This document shows, piece after piece, positions 26,401-36,000 of a stretch of 64,000 bases of DNA; positions within the stretch are counted from its first letter, which is position 1; the number at the start of each line of letters is the position of its first letter. Source of the stretch: Flammeovirga sp. SJP92 (GTDB taxonomy: Bacteria > Bacteroidota > Bacteroidia > Cytophagales > Flammeovirgaceae); contig NZ_LQAQ01000019.1 of the NCBI RefSeq assembly GCF_001583495.1, positions 1 through 64,000 on the forward strand, read 5' to 3'. Under the pieces are notes generated by a model. The model did not search any database, was not told the origin of the DNA, and saw nothing but the letters and a program-made list of their open reading frames with translations. A program made the translations under genes and the position numbers.

Positions 26401-26600
26401 ATGATGTTCCTTTAAAATCAGGAAGTATAGAGCGTATGAATATTTTCTTTGCAGGAAGAAACTTATTCACTTTGACAAATTACTCTGGTTACGATCCTGA
26501 ATTGACAACATTCATGGGCGATGGAAGCATCATGGGCGTTGATTGGAACTCTTTCCCTAACGCGAGATCATTTTCATTAGGTCTTAATGTCACTTTCTAA
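23436..26600 (+). CDS. SusC/RagA-type TonB-dependent outer-membrane transporter
   Basis: A 1,054-residue importer, of usual SusC length. Signal peptide 1-23, a carboxypeptidase-regulatory-like domain (~29-105, with GIVKDENGISLPGVNI), then the SusC-class TonB box/plug region with DEIVVVGYGS and RGVNSLRGNNEPLYIVDG, the ATAIYGSRGANGVVLITTKKG plug motif and a 22-strand barrel ending in a terminal Phe (LGLNVTF). It would import oligosaccharides using TonB energy, with SusD as lid. The susD start follows 10 bp after its stop, so the two are co-transcribed. It is the first gene of the plus-strand arm of the PUL. Confidence 0.96.
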   Translation: MKQYKFILSTLFLFLYTINFSFAQNQENYTVEGIVKDENGISLPGVNIYDRETRKGVKTDFNGKFKIQLERGTTLVFSFIGMKTQRIEVDAFDTSLHNLEVTLKEDLELLDEIVVVGYGSQNASDLTGAVSQLKESDDVVRQYQSVDGLLQGRMAGVQVTSNIGQPGGGISVKIRGVNSLRGNNEPLYIVDGIVISSAGEDTNSAFSDGNEDQGVHNGLAGINPRDIESIEVLKDASATAIYGSRGANGVVLITTKKGSKGAAKINAFVSTEVATISKKIDVLDAPAYAQMTNEVAILKGLQPKFHLEGGNIYPIENGNINPSPLTQVNWQDEIYQPGVSTMAQLSASGGSDKTKYYISGGFNDLNGIVENSNMKSGDLRMNLQSNLTDKLKVDARMSAFYSQGQFAQSGSKGGSSRSFTKSVVNFQPIYENDASISDIGLSSPLSFIQDYEDLTNELKILASLNATYSFNKYFKYQVRAGTSYRSKDRSIWYGKDTQKGSQTNGALGISGLNRYSYTIDNLLMFNKKFNKKHRVDAVVGFVVDGITSTQSNSESENFPVHSLKARAPHLGQTIVRPYTELTSTEQLLSGLGRVTYTYDNRYTVTATMRADGSSKFKEKNQFGYFPSAAAAWHISEETFLKASDIVSNLKLRGSWGLTGNQGITPYQTFNNYGIVYYTDYNNNILIGAGPNNIANPHLKWETTQQTNVGLDFGFLGGKIYGSIDAYYKTTDDLLQQIQIPPSTGFTAYLTNRGSIENKGIDLMLETVAYAKKDWTITVGGNISFVRTKVLDLGIPEAPVYINGQEQMASYYLGNNISSGTYFKQPANIFMKGQAVGAFWGYKTNGIYQSDEAAANGPTVNGNTPQAGDIAFVDQNGDGNIDTNDMTIIGNPNPTFTFGFNTKITYKNLTVSALFTGAYGNDIVNGNLLIETDAYQTNKNVRPEAYYNAWRPGDTNATSPRLGHNDPTVFTDRIVEDGSYVRLSNLTIGYDVPLKSGSIERMNIFFAGRNLFTLTNYSGYDPELTTFMGDGSIMGVDWNSFPNARSFSLGLNVTF

Positions 26601-26610
26601 ATCAATTCTT

Positions 26611-28155
26611 ATGAAAAATAGATTAATCCTATTCTTAGCCTCCTTACTTATTGCAACTTCGAGTTGTTATAAAGAGGACCCTCCGTTTTTAAGTGATGAA
26701 AATCTTTTTATCACAGATGAAGGCGTAAAAACAGCAGTGAATGGTATTTACTCTTCCGTTGCAGGTTTTACGTATTACAGTTCTGATTTAATTCAGCTGA
26801 CCAACTTCCACTCTGGTATGTTTCAGTCCAGCAGAAATCAGGATCAGAATGGCATTGCTTCATTAAACCCCTTGCCTAACCTTACTTTTGTTGAAAACGT
26901 TTGGAAATCTTCATACACTTCTATCAACAGAGCAAATTCAACGATCCAAGGTATCAAGGAGTTTCAAGCAGAACCTTCTGAAACCGTGTTGAATGAACTG
27001 GGACAGACACACTTCTTGAGAGCATTAGTGTATTTCAATTTGGTAAGATTATACGGTGATATACCATTGAGATTAGAAAGTGTAGACAGTGAAACATTGC
27101 ATGCTCCTAGAGTGGCAACTGACAGCATCTATACTGTGATTATTGATGACTTGAAAATTGCGGAAGCAAATCTGTATGAAAATGGCCTTCAAACTATTGG
27201 AAGACCTGCAAAAGAAGCGGCAAACATGCTTCTGGCTCAAGTTTATATGACATTGGCAGGTAATGAAGGAAGCGGTTCTCCGTATTGGGAAATGGCCAAA
27301 GAAGAAGCTTTGAAAGTATATGGTAAATATACGCTAGTGAGTGATTTTAATTCTTTATGGGAATCTGGCAGTAGAAATAATAATACAGAATCCATTTTTG
27401 AAATTCAATATAACCAAGCCAATAGCGGAAATGTGATCCGTTTGCATACGCCGAGTAATGCATTTATCGGTCAGTCTTGGGGTAGAATTATGTTGAATCC
27501 TGAAGTAATTGATGCTCATCAGAGTCAATATCCTAACGATCCTCGTTTTGAGGCTACTGTTATGTACAATTACATGAAGTACAATGCGGATGGTTCAGAA
27601 GCTGGAGAGCAAAAAATTTACCCTTTAGCAGCAAGAACTTCAAAAGCTAGAGCTTTCCCATTTGTGGCAAAACACTGGATTACTGATCCTAAAACACCTA
27701 CACCTTATTCTGACGCCAACTTTGTAGTGATGCGTTATGGTGAGTTGTTATTGATGCTGGCAGAAATCACGAATGAAGTAGATGGCCCTGCGGCGGCTGA
27801 AATCTATGTCAATGAAGTGATTTCTAGAGCTAGAAACTCTGCAGGTGGTGATGGTATTGCTCCAGAAAACTGGGCAGGTTTATCACAGGATGAGTTCAGA
27901 CAAAGAATTATGAGAGAATACCAGTACGAATTGCTTGGTGAAGGCGGTGCTTGGTATAGAAATAGACGAAGAGGTTTAGACTACTTCAAAACGGAGGTGA
28001 TTGATGTACACAACAACAGAATTGCAGAAGACGGCTTTCAGGATTTTGATCTTCTTTATGAAAACCCTGAAAAAGCAATGTTGCTTCCAATTCCAATGGC
28101 GGAAATCAACACCAACTTGGAAATTAATGCTGACGATCAAAACCCTGGCTACTAA
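26611..28155 (+). CDS. SusD/RagB-type glycan-binding lipoprotein
   Basis: Start set at ATG 26611 (MKNRLILFLAS); the frame opens eight codons earlier inside susC. The 514-residue protein has a lipoprotein signal with Cys19 (ATSSC), an alpha-helical TPR-like SusD fold (QTHFLRALVYFNLVRLYGD is the typical helix) and the family C-terminal ending with NPGY. SusD proteins cap the SusC barrel on the cell surface and bind the oligosaccharide. Aromatic residues that would contact sugar cannot be pinned down without structure. It sits directly after susC and 3 bp before the sulfatase-GH10 gene, so the three form one operon. Confidence 0.96.
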   Translation: MKNRLILFLASLLIATSSCYKEDPPFLSDENLFITDEGVKTAVNGIYSSVAGFTYYSSDLIQLTNFHSGMFQSSRNQDQNGIASLNPLPNLTFVENVWKSSYTSINRANSTIQGIKEFQAEPSETVLNELGQTHFLRALVYFNLVRLYGDIPLRLESVDSETLHAPRVATDSIYTVIIDDLKIAEANLYENGLQTIGRPAKEAANMLLAQVYMTLAGNEGSGSPYWEMAKEEALKVYGKYTLVSDFNSLWESGSRNNNTESIFEIQYNQANSGNVIRLHTPSNAFIGQSWGRIMLNPEVIDAHQSQYPNDPRFEATVMYNYMKYNADGSEAGEQKIYPLAARTSKARAFPFVAKHWITDPKTPTPYSDANFVVMRYGELLLMLAEITNEVDGPAAAEIYVNEVISRARNSAGGDGIAPENWAGLSQDEFRQRIMREYQYELLGEGGAWYRNRRRGLDYFKTEVIDVHNNRIAEDGFQDFDLLYENPEKAMLLPIPMAEINTNLEINADDQNPGY

Positions 28156-28158
28156 GCC

Positions 28159-30930
28159 ATGATTAACATGAAAAAGTATTTTTTAAGCTTATTTCTTCTG
28201 ACTGTACTCTCTACGGGGTACAGTCAGGATAAAAAAAATGTTCTTTTTATCGCTATCGATGATTTGAAACCTACTATTGGTGCTTTTGGTGATGACTATG
28301 CTAAAACACCCAATATGGATCGATTGGCGGATAAAGGAACTGTATTCTTAAACAACCATTGTCAGCAAGCAGTTTGTGGCCCTTCAAGAGCCAGTTTGAT
28401 GACAGGTTTAAGACCGGATATTGTAAAGGTTTGGGATCTGAAAACAAAAATCAGAAAGCAACGCCCTAATGTGGTGACTTTACCTCAATACTTCAAAAAC
28501 AATGGTTATTTGACGTATGGTGTGGGTAAAATTTATGACCCTAGAAGCGTTGATAAACAACAAGATCAACAGTCTTGGACAGAGTACACGTTGCCAAATC
28601 AATTAAGATACCCTGAAGGGAAGCAAGCCCCTGCCCTTTCTTATTATCAAAACCCTGAAAATGTAAAAAGGGTCAGAGAATTGAGAAAAGAAGCAGAAGC
28701 AAAAGGCATTGAGAAAAAGAAAATCAACAAGTGGGTACAAGAGCGTTTTAAACCTGCTTTCGAAAAAGCAGATGTTTCTGATGATGCTTATATCGATGGT
28801 GCTATCACAAAACAAGGTGAGGCTTACATCAAAGCATTGGCAAAACAAGACCAACCTTTCTTTTTAGCGGTAGGTTACAAACGTCCTCACTTACCTTTTG
28901 CAGCGCCTACAAAATACTGGGATTTGTATAATGAAAATGAAGTTCCATTAGCCAAATTCCAACAAAAAGTGGAAGGTGGTTATGAGAAAGCATATCATAA
29001 TTCAAGTGAGCTTCAAGGATATAAAACGGAAGGTTTAGATATCAGTGAGGTAGACGGTGTTGTCAAAATTTCAGAAAAAGGACAACGTCAGTTAATTCAC
29101 GGTTATTATGCGGCTACTTCTTATGTAGATGCTCTGGTAGGCCGATTGATTACTCAATTGGAAGAAAATAAACTGGACAAAAATACGATCATCATCCTTT
29201 GGGGTGATCACGGATGGCACTTGGGAGATCACTTATTATGGAACAAGCACTCTAACTTTGAGCAAGCTACACGTTCGCCAATGATCATTGTTGATCCTTC
29301 TCAAAAAACGGTGAAGCAAGTAAGCAGTGTCACTGAGTTTGTCGACATCTACCCTACTTTGGCTGATATGGCTGGACTTCCTGTTCCTACTGAAGGTTTA
29401 TCTGGTAAAAGTTTAAAACCGCTATTGGATGGCAGTAAGAAGACGATCAAAAAATATGCAATGACGCAAATTGCAAGAGGAAAAATCAACGGATATTCTT
29501 TAAAGTCTGGAAATATCAGATATACTGCTTGGTATGATGGTAATCCTCGATTGAAGAAAACGCTAGAGGGATGTACACTGAAAGCGGAGGAATTGTATGA
29601 TTACAAAGCGGATCCTTTAGAGACTAGAAACCTTGCGAAAGACAAAGCTTACAAGCAAAAACTAGATGAGATGAGAGATCTGTTTATGGAGTTTTTCAAA
29701 AATGACAGGGCTTATCATTCTCATAGTTTTGGTGCTGTAAATGGTAAAAAGGCGGATTGGAGAATTGAAGCTGAAGCAAGAATTGAAGAGCATAGAAAAG
29801 GGGATGTGAAGCTGACTGTTTTGGATAAGAAAGGGAAGCCTTTTAATGGTAAAGTAAAAATTGAACAAGTGAGACATCAATTCCGTTTTGGAGGAGTGAT
29901 CAATACGCAATTGTTTACTTCTGAAAAAAAGGAAAAATACCAAGAAGCCTTCCTTTCATTGTTTGAAAACGCCGGTTATGAAAATGCCTTCAAAATCAAA
30001 CACAAAAGACTTTACGATAAACGTCATCAAGAAATCGCTCCTTTCTTAAAGGAAAATAATATTCCATTGAGAGGTCATGCATTGGTTTGGGAAAAGACGA
30101 AGAATATGCCGAAAAACATTCAACAATACGTGAATGAAACGGATACAGCTACGTTAATTCAACAATTGGAAAACTATGTAAAATATGGTTTGACGGAGTA
30201 TGATGTAATGGAATGGGATGTTTTGAATGAACCAAGAGAATGTCATGTAGTGCAAGACTTGACAAAACAAAACACATGGGCTTACTGGTTTGAATATGCT
30301 GACAAAGTAAGAAAAAACAAGCAAGTGAAATTCTACTTGAATGAAAATAAAGTCATTTCTGCTCCTTATAAAGTGGCGGATAAAAATATTCAGTTCCATT
30401 ATAAAGTGATTGAAGACATCTTAGCGGTCAACGCCCCTTTAGAAGCTTTGGGTTTTCAATCAAGAATGAAACAACACATCAAACCTGAAGACTTATACGC
30501 TAGACTAGAAAAGTTCGCCTCTTTTGGACTTCCTATGCTAGGCACCGAGTTTGAAATTGTAGATTCTCCTTATCAGAAATTTACAGAAGCAGATAGAGCT
30601 CAAATCACTGAGGAAGCAATGACAGTTTACTTCTCTCACCCTCAAGTGGAAGGTTTTTATGTTTGGACACCTTTTGGTGAAGACCGAAAAGCATTTTTTG
30701 ACCTTGATGCCAACCCAAGAGCAGAAGCGAAGGTGTGGGCAAAGAAACTAAATGAATGGTCTACTTCTTTAGAAGCAAATGCCGACAAAAAAGGAAAAGT
30801 AACCTTCAGAGGTTTTAAGGGAACTTATAAAGTGACGATCACTCAAAATGGAAAGACCTTCTCTAAATTATTCGAAGCAGAGGACAGTCAGAACGACATC
30901 AAAGTAAAACTTAAGGATCTCACAAACTAA
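28159..30930 (+). CDS. Sulfatase-GH10 endoxylanase-type fusion enzyme
   Basis: A 923-residue bifunctional enzyme with signal peptide (1-22). Residues ~25-515 are a complete S1 sulfatase: Asp34-Asp35, formylglycine motif Cys73-Gly-Pro-Ser-Arg77, RPHLPFAAP and Asp350-His351, again of iduronate-2-sulfatase-like type. Residues ~540-870 are GH10: a leading beta domain with RHQFRFGG, the barrel motif RGHALVWE, acid/base Glu691 in WDVLNEP, FQSRMKQH and nucleophile Glu797 in LGTEFEI, closed by a small beta domain. This gives a xylanase-family endo-hydrolase joined to a desulfating domain. No T9SS tail is present, so it is probably periplasmic or outer-membrane associated. It lies 3 bp after susD and 11 bp before the next gene. 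ATG at 28168 is an alternative start. Xylanase activity is a family expectation, not proven. Confidence 0.93.
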   Translation: MINMKKYFLSLFLLTVLSTGYSQDKKNVLFIAIDDLKPTIGAFGDDYAKTPNMDRLADKGTVFLNNHCQQAVCGPSRASLMTGLRPDIVKVWDLKTKIRKQRPNVVTLPQYFKNNGYLTYGVGKIYDPRSVDKQQDQQSWTEYTLPNQLRYPEGKQAPALSYYQNPENVKRVRELRKEAEAKGIEKKKINKWVQERFKPAFEKADVSDDAYIDGAITKQGEAYIKALAKQDQPFFLAVGYKRPHLPFAAPTKYWDLYNENEVPLAKFQQKVEGGYEKAYHNSSELQGYKTEGLDISEVDGVVKISEKGQRQLIHGYYAATSYVDALVGRLITQLEENKLDKNTIIILWGDHGWHLGDHLLWNKHSNFEQATRSPMIIVDPSQKTVKQVSSVTEFVDIYPTLADMAGLPVPTEGLSGKSLKPLLDGSKKTIKKYAMTQIARGKINGYSLKSGNIRYTAWYDGNPRLKKTLEGCTLKAEELYDYKADPLETRNLAKDKAYKQKLDEMRDLFMEFFKNDRAYHSHSFGAVNGKKADWRIEAEARIEEHRKGDVKLTVLDKKGKPFNGKVKIEQVRHQFRFGGVINTQLFTSEKKEKYQEAFLSLFENAGYENAFKIKHKRLYDKRHQEIAPFLKENNIPLRGHALVWEKTKNMPKNIQQYVNETDTATLIQQLENYVKYGLTEYDVMEWDVLNEPRECHVVQDLTKQNTWAYWFEYADKVRKNKQVKFYLNENKVISAPYKVADKNIQFHYKVIEDILAVNAPLEALGFQSRMKQHIKPEDLYARLEKFASFGLPMLGTEFEIVDSPYQKFTEADRAQITEEAMTVYFSHPQVEGFYVWTPFGEDRKAFFDLDANPRAEAKVWAKKLNEWSTSLEANADKKGKVTFRGFKGTYKVTITQNGKTFSKLFEAEDSQNDIKVKLKDLTN

Positions 30931-30941
30931 AAAGTACTGAA

Positions 30942-32759
30942 ATGAAACAACTTATATATTTCGCATTCATAAGCCTGTTTTTCATGATCATAGGTTGTGA
31001 AAAGCAAGACCCTCTCAGAACCATAGAAACAGAGTATTTAGATTCTGTACACTATGATGCTAGTGTTTTCTATCCATTAGAAGATATGATTTCTCCCGAA
31101 CCTGTTTTTGAAAACAAATACGGCGTTTCTTTTGCCATCGAAGAGTTTTATAATGACAAAGGAGACAGCTCGCAGATCAATAATGTAGCTATTGATAAGA
31201 AAACAGGTATTATCAGCGTAAGAGATGCTTCTCTTTTAGATCAAGAAGCAACGTATCACGCCAACATTGCCACTTTTACGGTAAGTGGAAAAACGGTACA
31301 TGAAAAAGCTTGGTCAATGGGTATTACTCAAGTGACAGGCGAACTGTTTTACTCTACTCCTCAGCCTTCATATGAAAGAAATTTCGAAGGTGAAGTGCTT
31401 CATTTAGACAGTGCCTTCTTTGGAGAAGCGAATGCTGTTGTATCTTATGAATTAGTCAATTCAGACAAAGGACTTTCTATTGATGCTTCAAATGGACATA
31501 TCTCTAAAGTAAGTTTTATGGAAGCTGGAGAATATGATGTTGCTGTAAAAGTATTGACAGAAGGTGGTGAAACTACATTAACGGAAGTGGCTAAAGTAAA
31601 AATCTACGGTGCTCCTGAATTAGTATATCAGCCTAATTTCTTTAAAATTCAAGGAGATTACAGCATTCAAGCGACGCCAACCGTGAAAGAATTCTTAGAC
31701 GGTGCTACTTATGAACTGAAAGTACAAGGCGATCTGACATTGAACAGTCTTGCAATTGATGAAAATGCAGTTATTACTTTACCAGAAAACCACAACAATG
31801 CTGTGGGTGAGTATAAGGTAGATATAATTGCAACAGTAGACGGTCAGGCTTTTACTTTTGAAGAGGCAATTACAATTGAAATTGTAGCTCAAATCAACCC
31901 TGAAATCTCCTATGCAGAAAACAAAGTAACGCTTTCTCCTTGGACGGGCTATACTTTCACTCCAGAGTTGTATTCTCTTCCTAGAAATGCAGTAGTGACA
32001 CTGACTACAGTATTGCCAGAAGGCATGACTTTCGATCCTGAAACGGGATCTATTACAATTGCGGAAGAGCAAAACTTTGCAGATGCCACTTATACTATTG
32101 ACATCAATGTCAACACGCCAAGCCACGGTGATACGCCATTGACTGCACTGACGCAAATCGTTATTGAAACAAAAGCACAAATTCTTTTGGAAGATGATAT
32201 GACAAGTGATGTATTGAAAACGGATTATATCCGTCAGCAAGTAGTGATCAATGATGATGAAAGAAGTGGCGCAAGCTGGAACACTACAGCTTCAAGAGAA
32301 TATTGTAGAGCACAAGCCAATATCTGGTCGGGTGACTATACAAGATGGTCTTATATCGCGGTAAGTTATACGGTAGATAATATCCGTAGAGCCACTGTTT
32401 CTTTTGACAACGGTGTAAACAAAGACTTAAGAGATACTGATGAATACACTGAAAATTACTTCTCTGTCAACTACAATGCAGATTATAATGGCAGTGAAGC
32501 TATTCATGATTTCGCTTGGGAGAAAGATAGCAATGCCAATATTTCAAGAGTAGGAACTGATATTGACAACGGGCCTTATGAAGCCTCTGGTCTTTTAGAA
32601 ATTGATGCTAAATACCTTGTCAACAACAAAGTGAATATTGCTTGGTTGGCACATAAGGATATGACTGAAATTCCTGAAAGTTTCAAAACGGGTCATACAT
32701 TCGGCTTCAACAACATTGTTGTTACGGCATATACAAAGTATGATGCAGTGGTAGAGTAA
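30942..32759 (+). CDS. Putative surface glycan-binding lipoprotein of the PUL
   Basis: A 605-residue lipoprotein with lipobox MIIGC (Cys19). The body is beta-rich, with several repeated Ig/cadherin-like segments (for example the LPEGMTFDPETGSITI motif typical of bacterial Ig-fold repeats) and a C-terminal domain of ~200 residues rich in Trp, Tyr and Asp, which may bind sugar. No catalytic motif is seen. Genes in this place, straight after susCD and an enzyme, usually encode surface glycan-binding proteins (SGBPs) that hold the polysaccharide at the SusCD complex. The link rests on context, architecture and lipid anchor. It is the last gene of the susC operon, which ends in an inverted-repeat element. 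Confidence 0.7.
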   Translation: MKQLIYFAFISLFFMIIGCEKQDPLRTIETEYLDSVHYDASVFYPLEDMISPEPVFENKYGVSFAIEEFYNDKGDSSQINNVAIDKKTGIISVRDASLLDQEATYHANIATFTVSGKTVHEKAWSMGITQVTGELFYSTPQPSYERNFEGEVLHLDSAFFGEANAVVSYELVNSDKGLSIDASNGHISKVSFMEAGEYDVAVKVLTEGGETTLTEVAKVKIYGAPELVYQPNFFKIQGDYSIQATPTVKEFLDGATYELKVQGDLTLNSLAIDENAVITLPENHNNAVGEYKVDIIATVDGQAFTFEEAITIEIVAQINPEISYAENKVTLSPWTGYTFTPELYSLPRNAVVTLTTVLPEGMTFDPETGSITIAEEQNFADATYTIDINVNTPSHGDTPLTALTQIVIETKAQILLEDDMTSDVLKTDYIRQQVVINDDERSGASWNTTASREYCRAQANIWSGDYTRWSYIAVSYTVDNIRRATVSFDNGVNKDLRDTDEYTENYFSVNYNADYNGSEAIHDFAWEKDSNANISRVGTDIDNGPYEASGLLEIDAKYLVNNKVNIAWLAHKDMTEIPESFKTGHTFGFNNIVVTAYTKYDAVVE

Positions 32760-32901
32760 TGAGTTAAGAATTAAGAGTGAAGAATGAAGAATAGATGGTC
32801 CGTGTTGTGGTTCGTGTGAATATAGATTACAATGCTCTCACAAACTACTTTAACATTAAGAACCATTTTTTCTTCATTCTACATTCTTAATTCTTCATTA
32901 A
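32758..32901. repeat. Inverted-repeat element, about 144 bp (copy 2)
   Basis: Left arm has AAGAATTAAGAGTGAAGAAT and the right arm ends ATTCTTAATTCTTCATTAA, complementary over most of 40 bp including an ATGGTyC box. It resembles the element at 10715-10863 (shared AAGAATTAAGA and ATGG boxes). It begins on the stop codon of the lipoprotein gene and could act as its terminator. Confidence 0.65.
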
Positions 32902-33046
32902 TACTTCTTTCGCTTAACACTATAGAAAATGGTGTTAGTAGCAATTAAATCAACCGATTCGTTGATTCCTTTTACTTAAATACTAACTTTACTAACAGAG
33001 ATTGAATACTTATTGATTTTTTTAACGACTATCAATTACCTACTCC

Positions 33047-36000
33047 ATGAATTTGAAGAGAATATTACTTACATTTTTTATCCTTTTTATCAATACTTTC
33101 ATTGCTTTTGCACAATGGGATGAGAACTTGCTTTTTGACAATTATAATGTTCAAGACGGTCTAAGTAGTCATATTGTCTATGATATTGCCAATGATCAAG
33201 ATGATTTCACATGGGTTATTACTCCTAACGGAATTCAACGTTTCGATGGAAAAAACTTTAAAAACTATACCATTAAAAACCCTGCCGGTGATGACATTAT
33301 TTTCTATAAACACAATTCAGGGCTGTACATTGACCAAGTCAAAAAACTATGGGTCTTTTGTCAATTTGGGCTGTACACTTACAATCCTGAAATTGATTCT
33401 TTTGAGCCTTTTGAAATCACAGACATCAATAACAAAAGAGCTTATACTTCTATCATAGAACATAATGGCTATTACTACTTTCTTTCTTGGCAAATGCTAG
33501 TAAGATGGAACCCTAAAAAAAATGCCTTCAAAAAAATATTCCTGAAAAAGAGAATTACAGCCACCACTCCATACGGTACACAAGGGCTTTTGATTGCGAG
33601 TCCTAACGGTCTTCAAATCATTAAAAGAGGGGAAGCAAAAGAATTTCAATTGTATGGTATCAATCTAAAAGGCGCAGGTATTACATGTCTTTACAAAAGC
33701 TCTGACAATGCCGTTTGGGTAGGTACTTACAACAAAGGTATTTACTTGATTAAAGACAATAAAATCCAGCATATCAAGAAAAATGTAGACTATAAAATCA
33801 GCAAGTTTAGTACTTATAAAAATAAGATTATTGCAGGTACGGACGGACATGGTATTATGGTGTTTGATCATGATGGACATGAAGTCAGCGGTACGAATCT
33901 AAAAGCCATTAATGGACTGCCAATTAATAGTCTGACCGTGGATCAGCATCAAAGATTATGGATTGCCACTTATGGAAAAGGGCTTTTCCTCCACAACCCT
34001 CACAAACCTTATTTAAGAAAAATCAATACCGATCCCGATCCCAACATGATTGCGGATCATGGCTACAGTTCTTTTAAAGATTCTAAGAAAAGAATCCTTT
34101 TAGGCACCAATAAAGGGATGGTTATCAAAGATAAAAACGGGAAGAAAAGGTATCTTAGACCCAATCATTTCATCAAGACATTTGACCGTAATGAAAGTTT
34201 TGTCGTCAATAATATTGTAGAAGATAGACATCACAACTTCTGGGTGTCGAGTTATGGTTTTGGTCTGTTTTACTTGGATGGCAAAAACTTCAAAGTGCTG
34301 AAATCCATCAAGAATTTCCAAGTGGGAGAACAGCACTACAATTGTAAATTTATCCTTCAGCTGGAGTTATACGGAGATAAATTGTGGTTTAGACTGGTGA
34401 AAGGAACTGTATTCGGTATGAATATCATTGATCAGCAGTTTAGCAAACATCCACTGAGCAGTACATCGTATATTTATTACAGTCCACAGCAAGGAAAAAT
34501 GTATGCGGCCAATCATGAAGGAATTTATGAAATAGACCAAGAAAAGCCGAAACAAATCATCAAATCACCCAACCTTTCTGTCAGTGCAATTATGCCGATC
34601 GATGATAAGAGTTTTATGTTGGGAACGGAATCAAAAGGTGTGCTGATTTTTGATGTGGTGAAAAAGAAAATCTCTCCTATTCAAGATAATCAGAGAAACC
34701 TACTGCCAAGACGAATCAAACAGATCTTGAAAACGGATTTGAATAAGTATGTGATCATTGGTGACAACGGGCTATTCACTTTCCATTACAACAAAGGAAA
34801 AATATCGGATATCCACGAACCGCTTCAGAAGTTTGAATCTCACCAAGGAGCATCCATTTTGAATAACAACAATATTATTCTGGGTTCATATGATGGTTTT
34901 TACCAATTTCCACTTCACTTTGAAGAAAACATTACTACTGCTCCAAAAATCACGTTCAATCACCTTACCGTTGATGGTAAAGATATCACAGCACTTAATT
35001 CCAAAATGCTGGACAAGGACATCAACCTTGTTGAAGAAGTAGTACTCAATCACCCCGACCGTGGTTTTTCACTCAATATCATTTCTCCAGAATACAGAGA
35101 CGATCCTAACTTTTTCAGCTGGAAACTGGAAGGTTATGAAGACAATTATAGCAAAAAAAGTACGCTTCAAGAGATCAATTATCAAAACCTCCCTTATGGA
35201 AGTTATGAGCTAAAAATCAAAATGTATTCTGGTAGAAACACCAGAGAGGAAGTAGCACGAAGTTTAATCATTTCGGTAGCACCTCCTATCTGGGCCACTA
35301 CATGGGCCAAAGTTTTATATACAATTGGTGTGCTGATCTTACTTTGGTTGATTTACAAATCGTATGCTGATTATATCCAACAAAAACATTTACAAGCTAG
35401 AAATACGGTTTTTGCTGAGATTGCCCATGAACTGAGAACACCGCTGACATTAATACAAGGTCCGCTTCAAAAGCTGGAAGAAGATACAGATTTAGATGCT
35501 TCAGCCACTCGACTAATTGGTATGATCCGTAGCAATCTCACAAGGCTGAATAAGCGTATCACACAATTATTGGATTACGAGCGCATCAATCAAGTCAATG
35601 AAGAATTGGTTGTCAAAGAGTTTGATATTGTTCACCTCATCAAAGTGCTGATCCGTGACTTCGATCCATTATTACAGAAGAAAAACATTGAAGTACAAAT
35701 TGATTCTTCCAAAGAGAAAATCATGGTAGAATTAGATTTTGATAAAATGGAGAAAATCATCTATAATTTAGTATCCAATGCTATCAAATATTCTAAGGAA
35801 AATGATAAGATCTTTATTGACATCAAAAAAGTAGAAGATCAAATCAAGTTCTCTATCACTGATCATGGTTTAGGAATTCCGAAAGGCAATCAAAAACACA
35901 TTTTCAAACGTTTCTACAGAGCTGAAAATGTAATTAAGAATAAGAAAATTGGAAGTGGAATTGGTTTGGTACTTTCTTACAAGTACACTTCCATGATGCA

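Noticed and set aside
31779-32240. 153-residue antisense ORF
   Set aside because: Lies fully inside the glycan-binding lipoprotein gene; no signal or motif.
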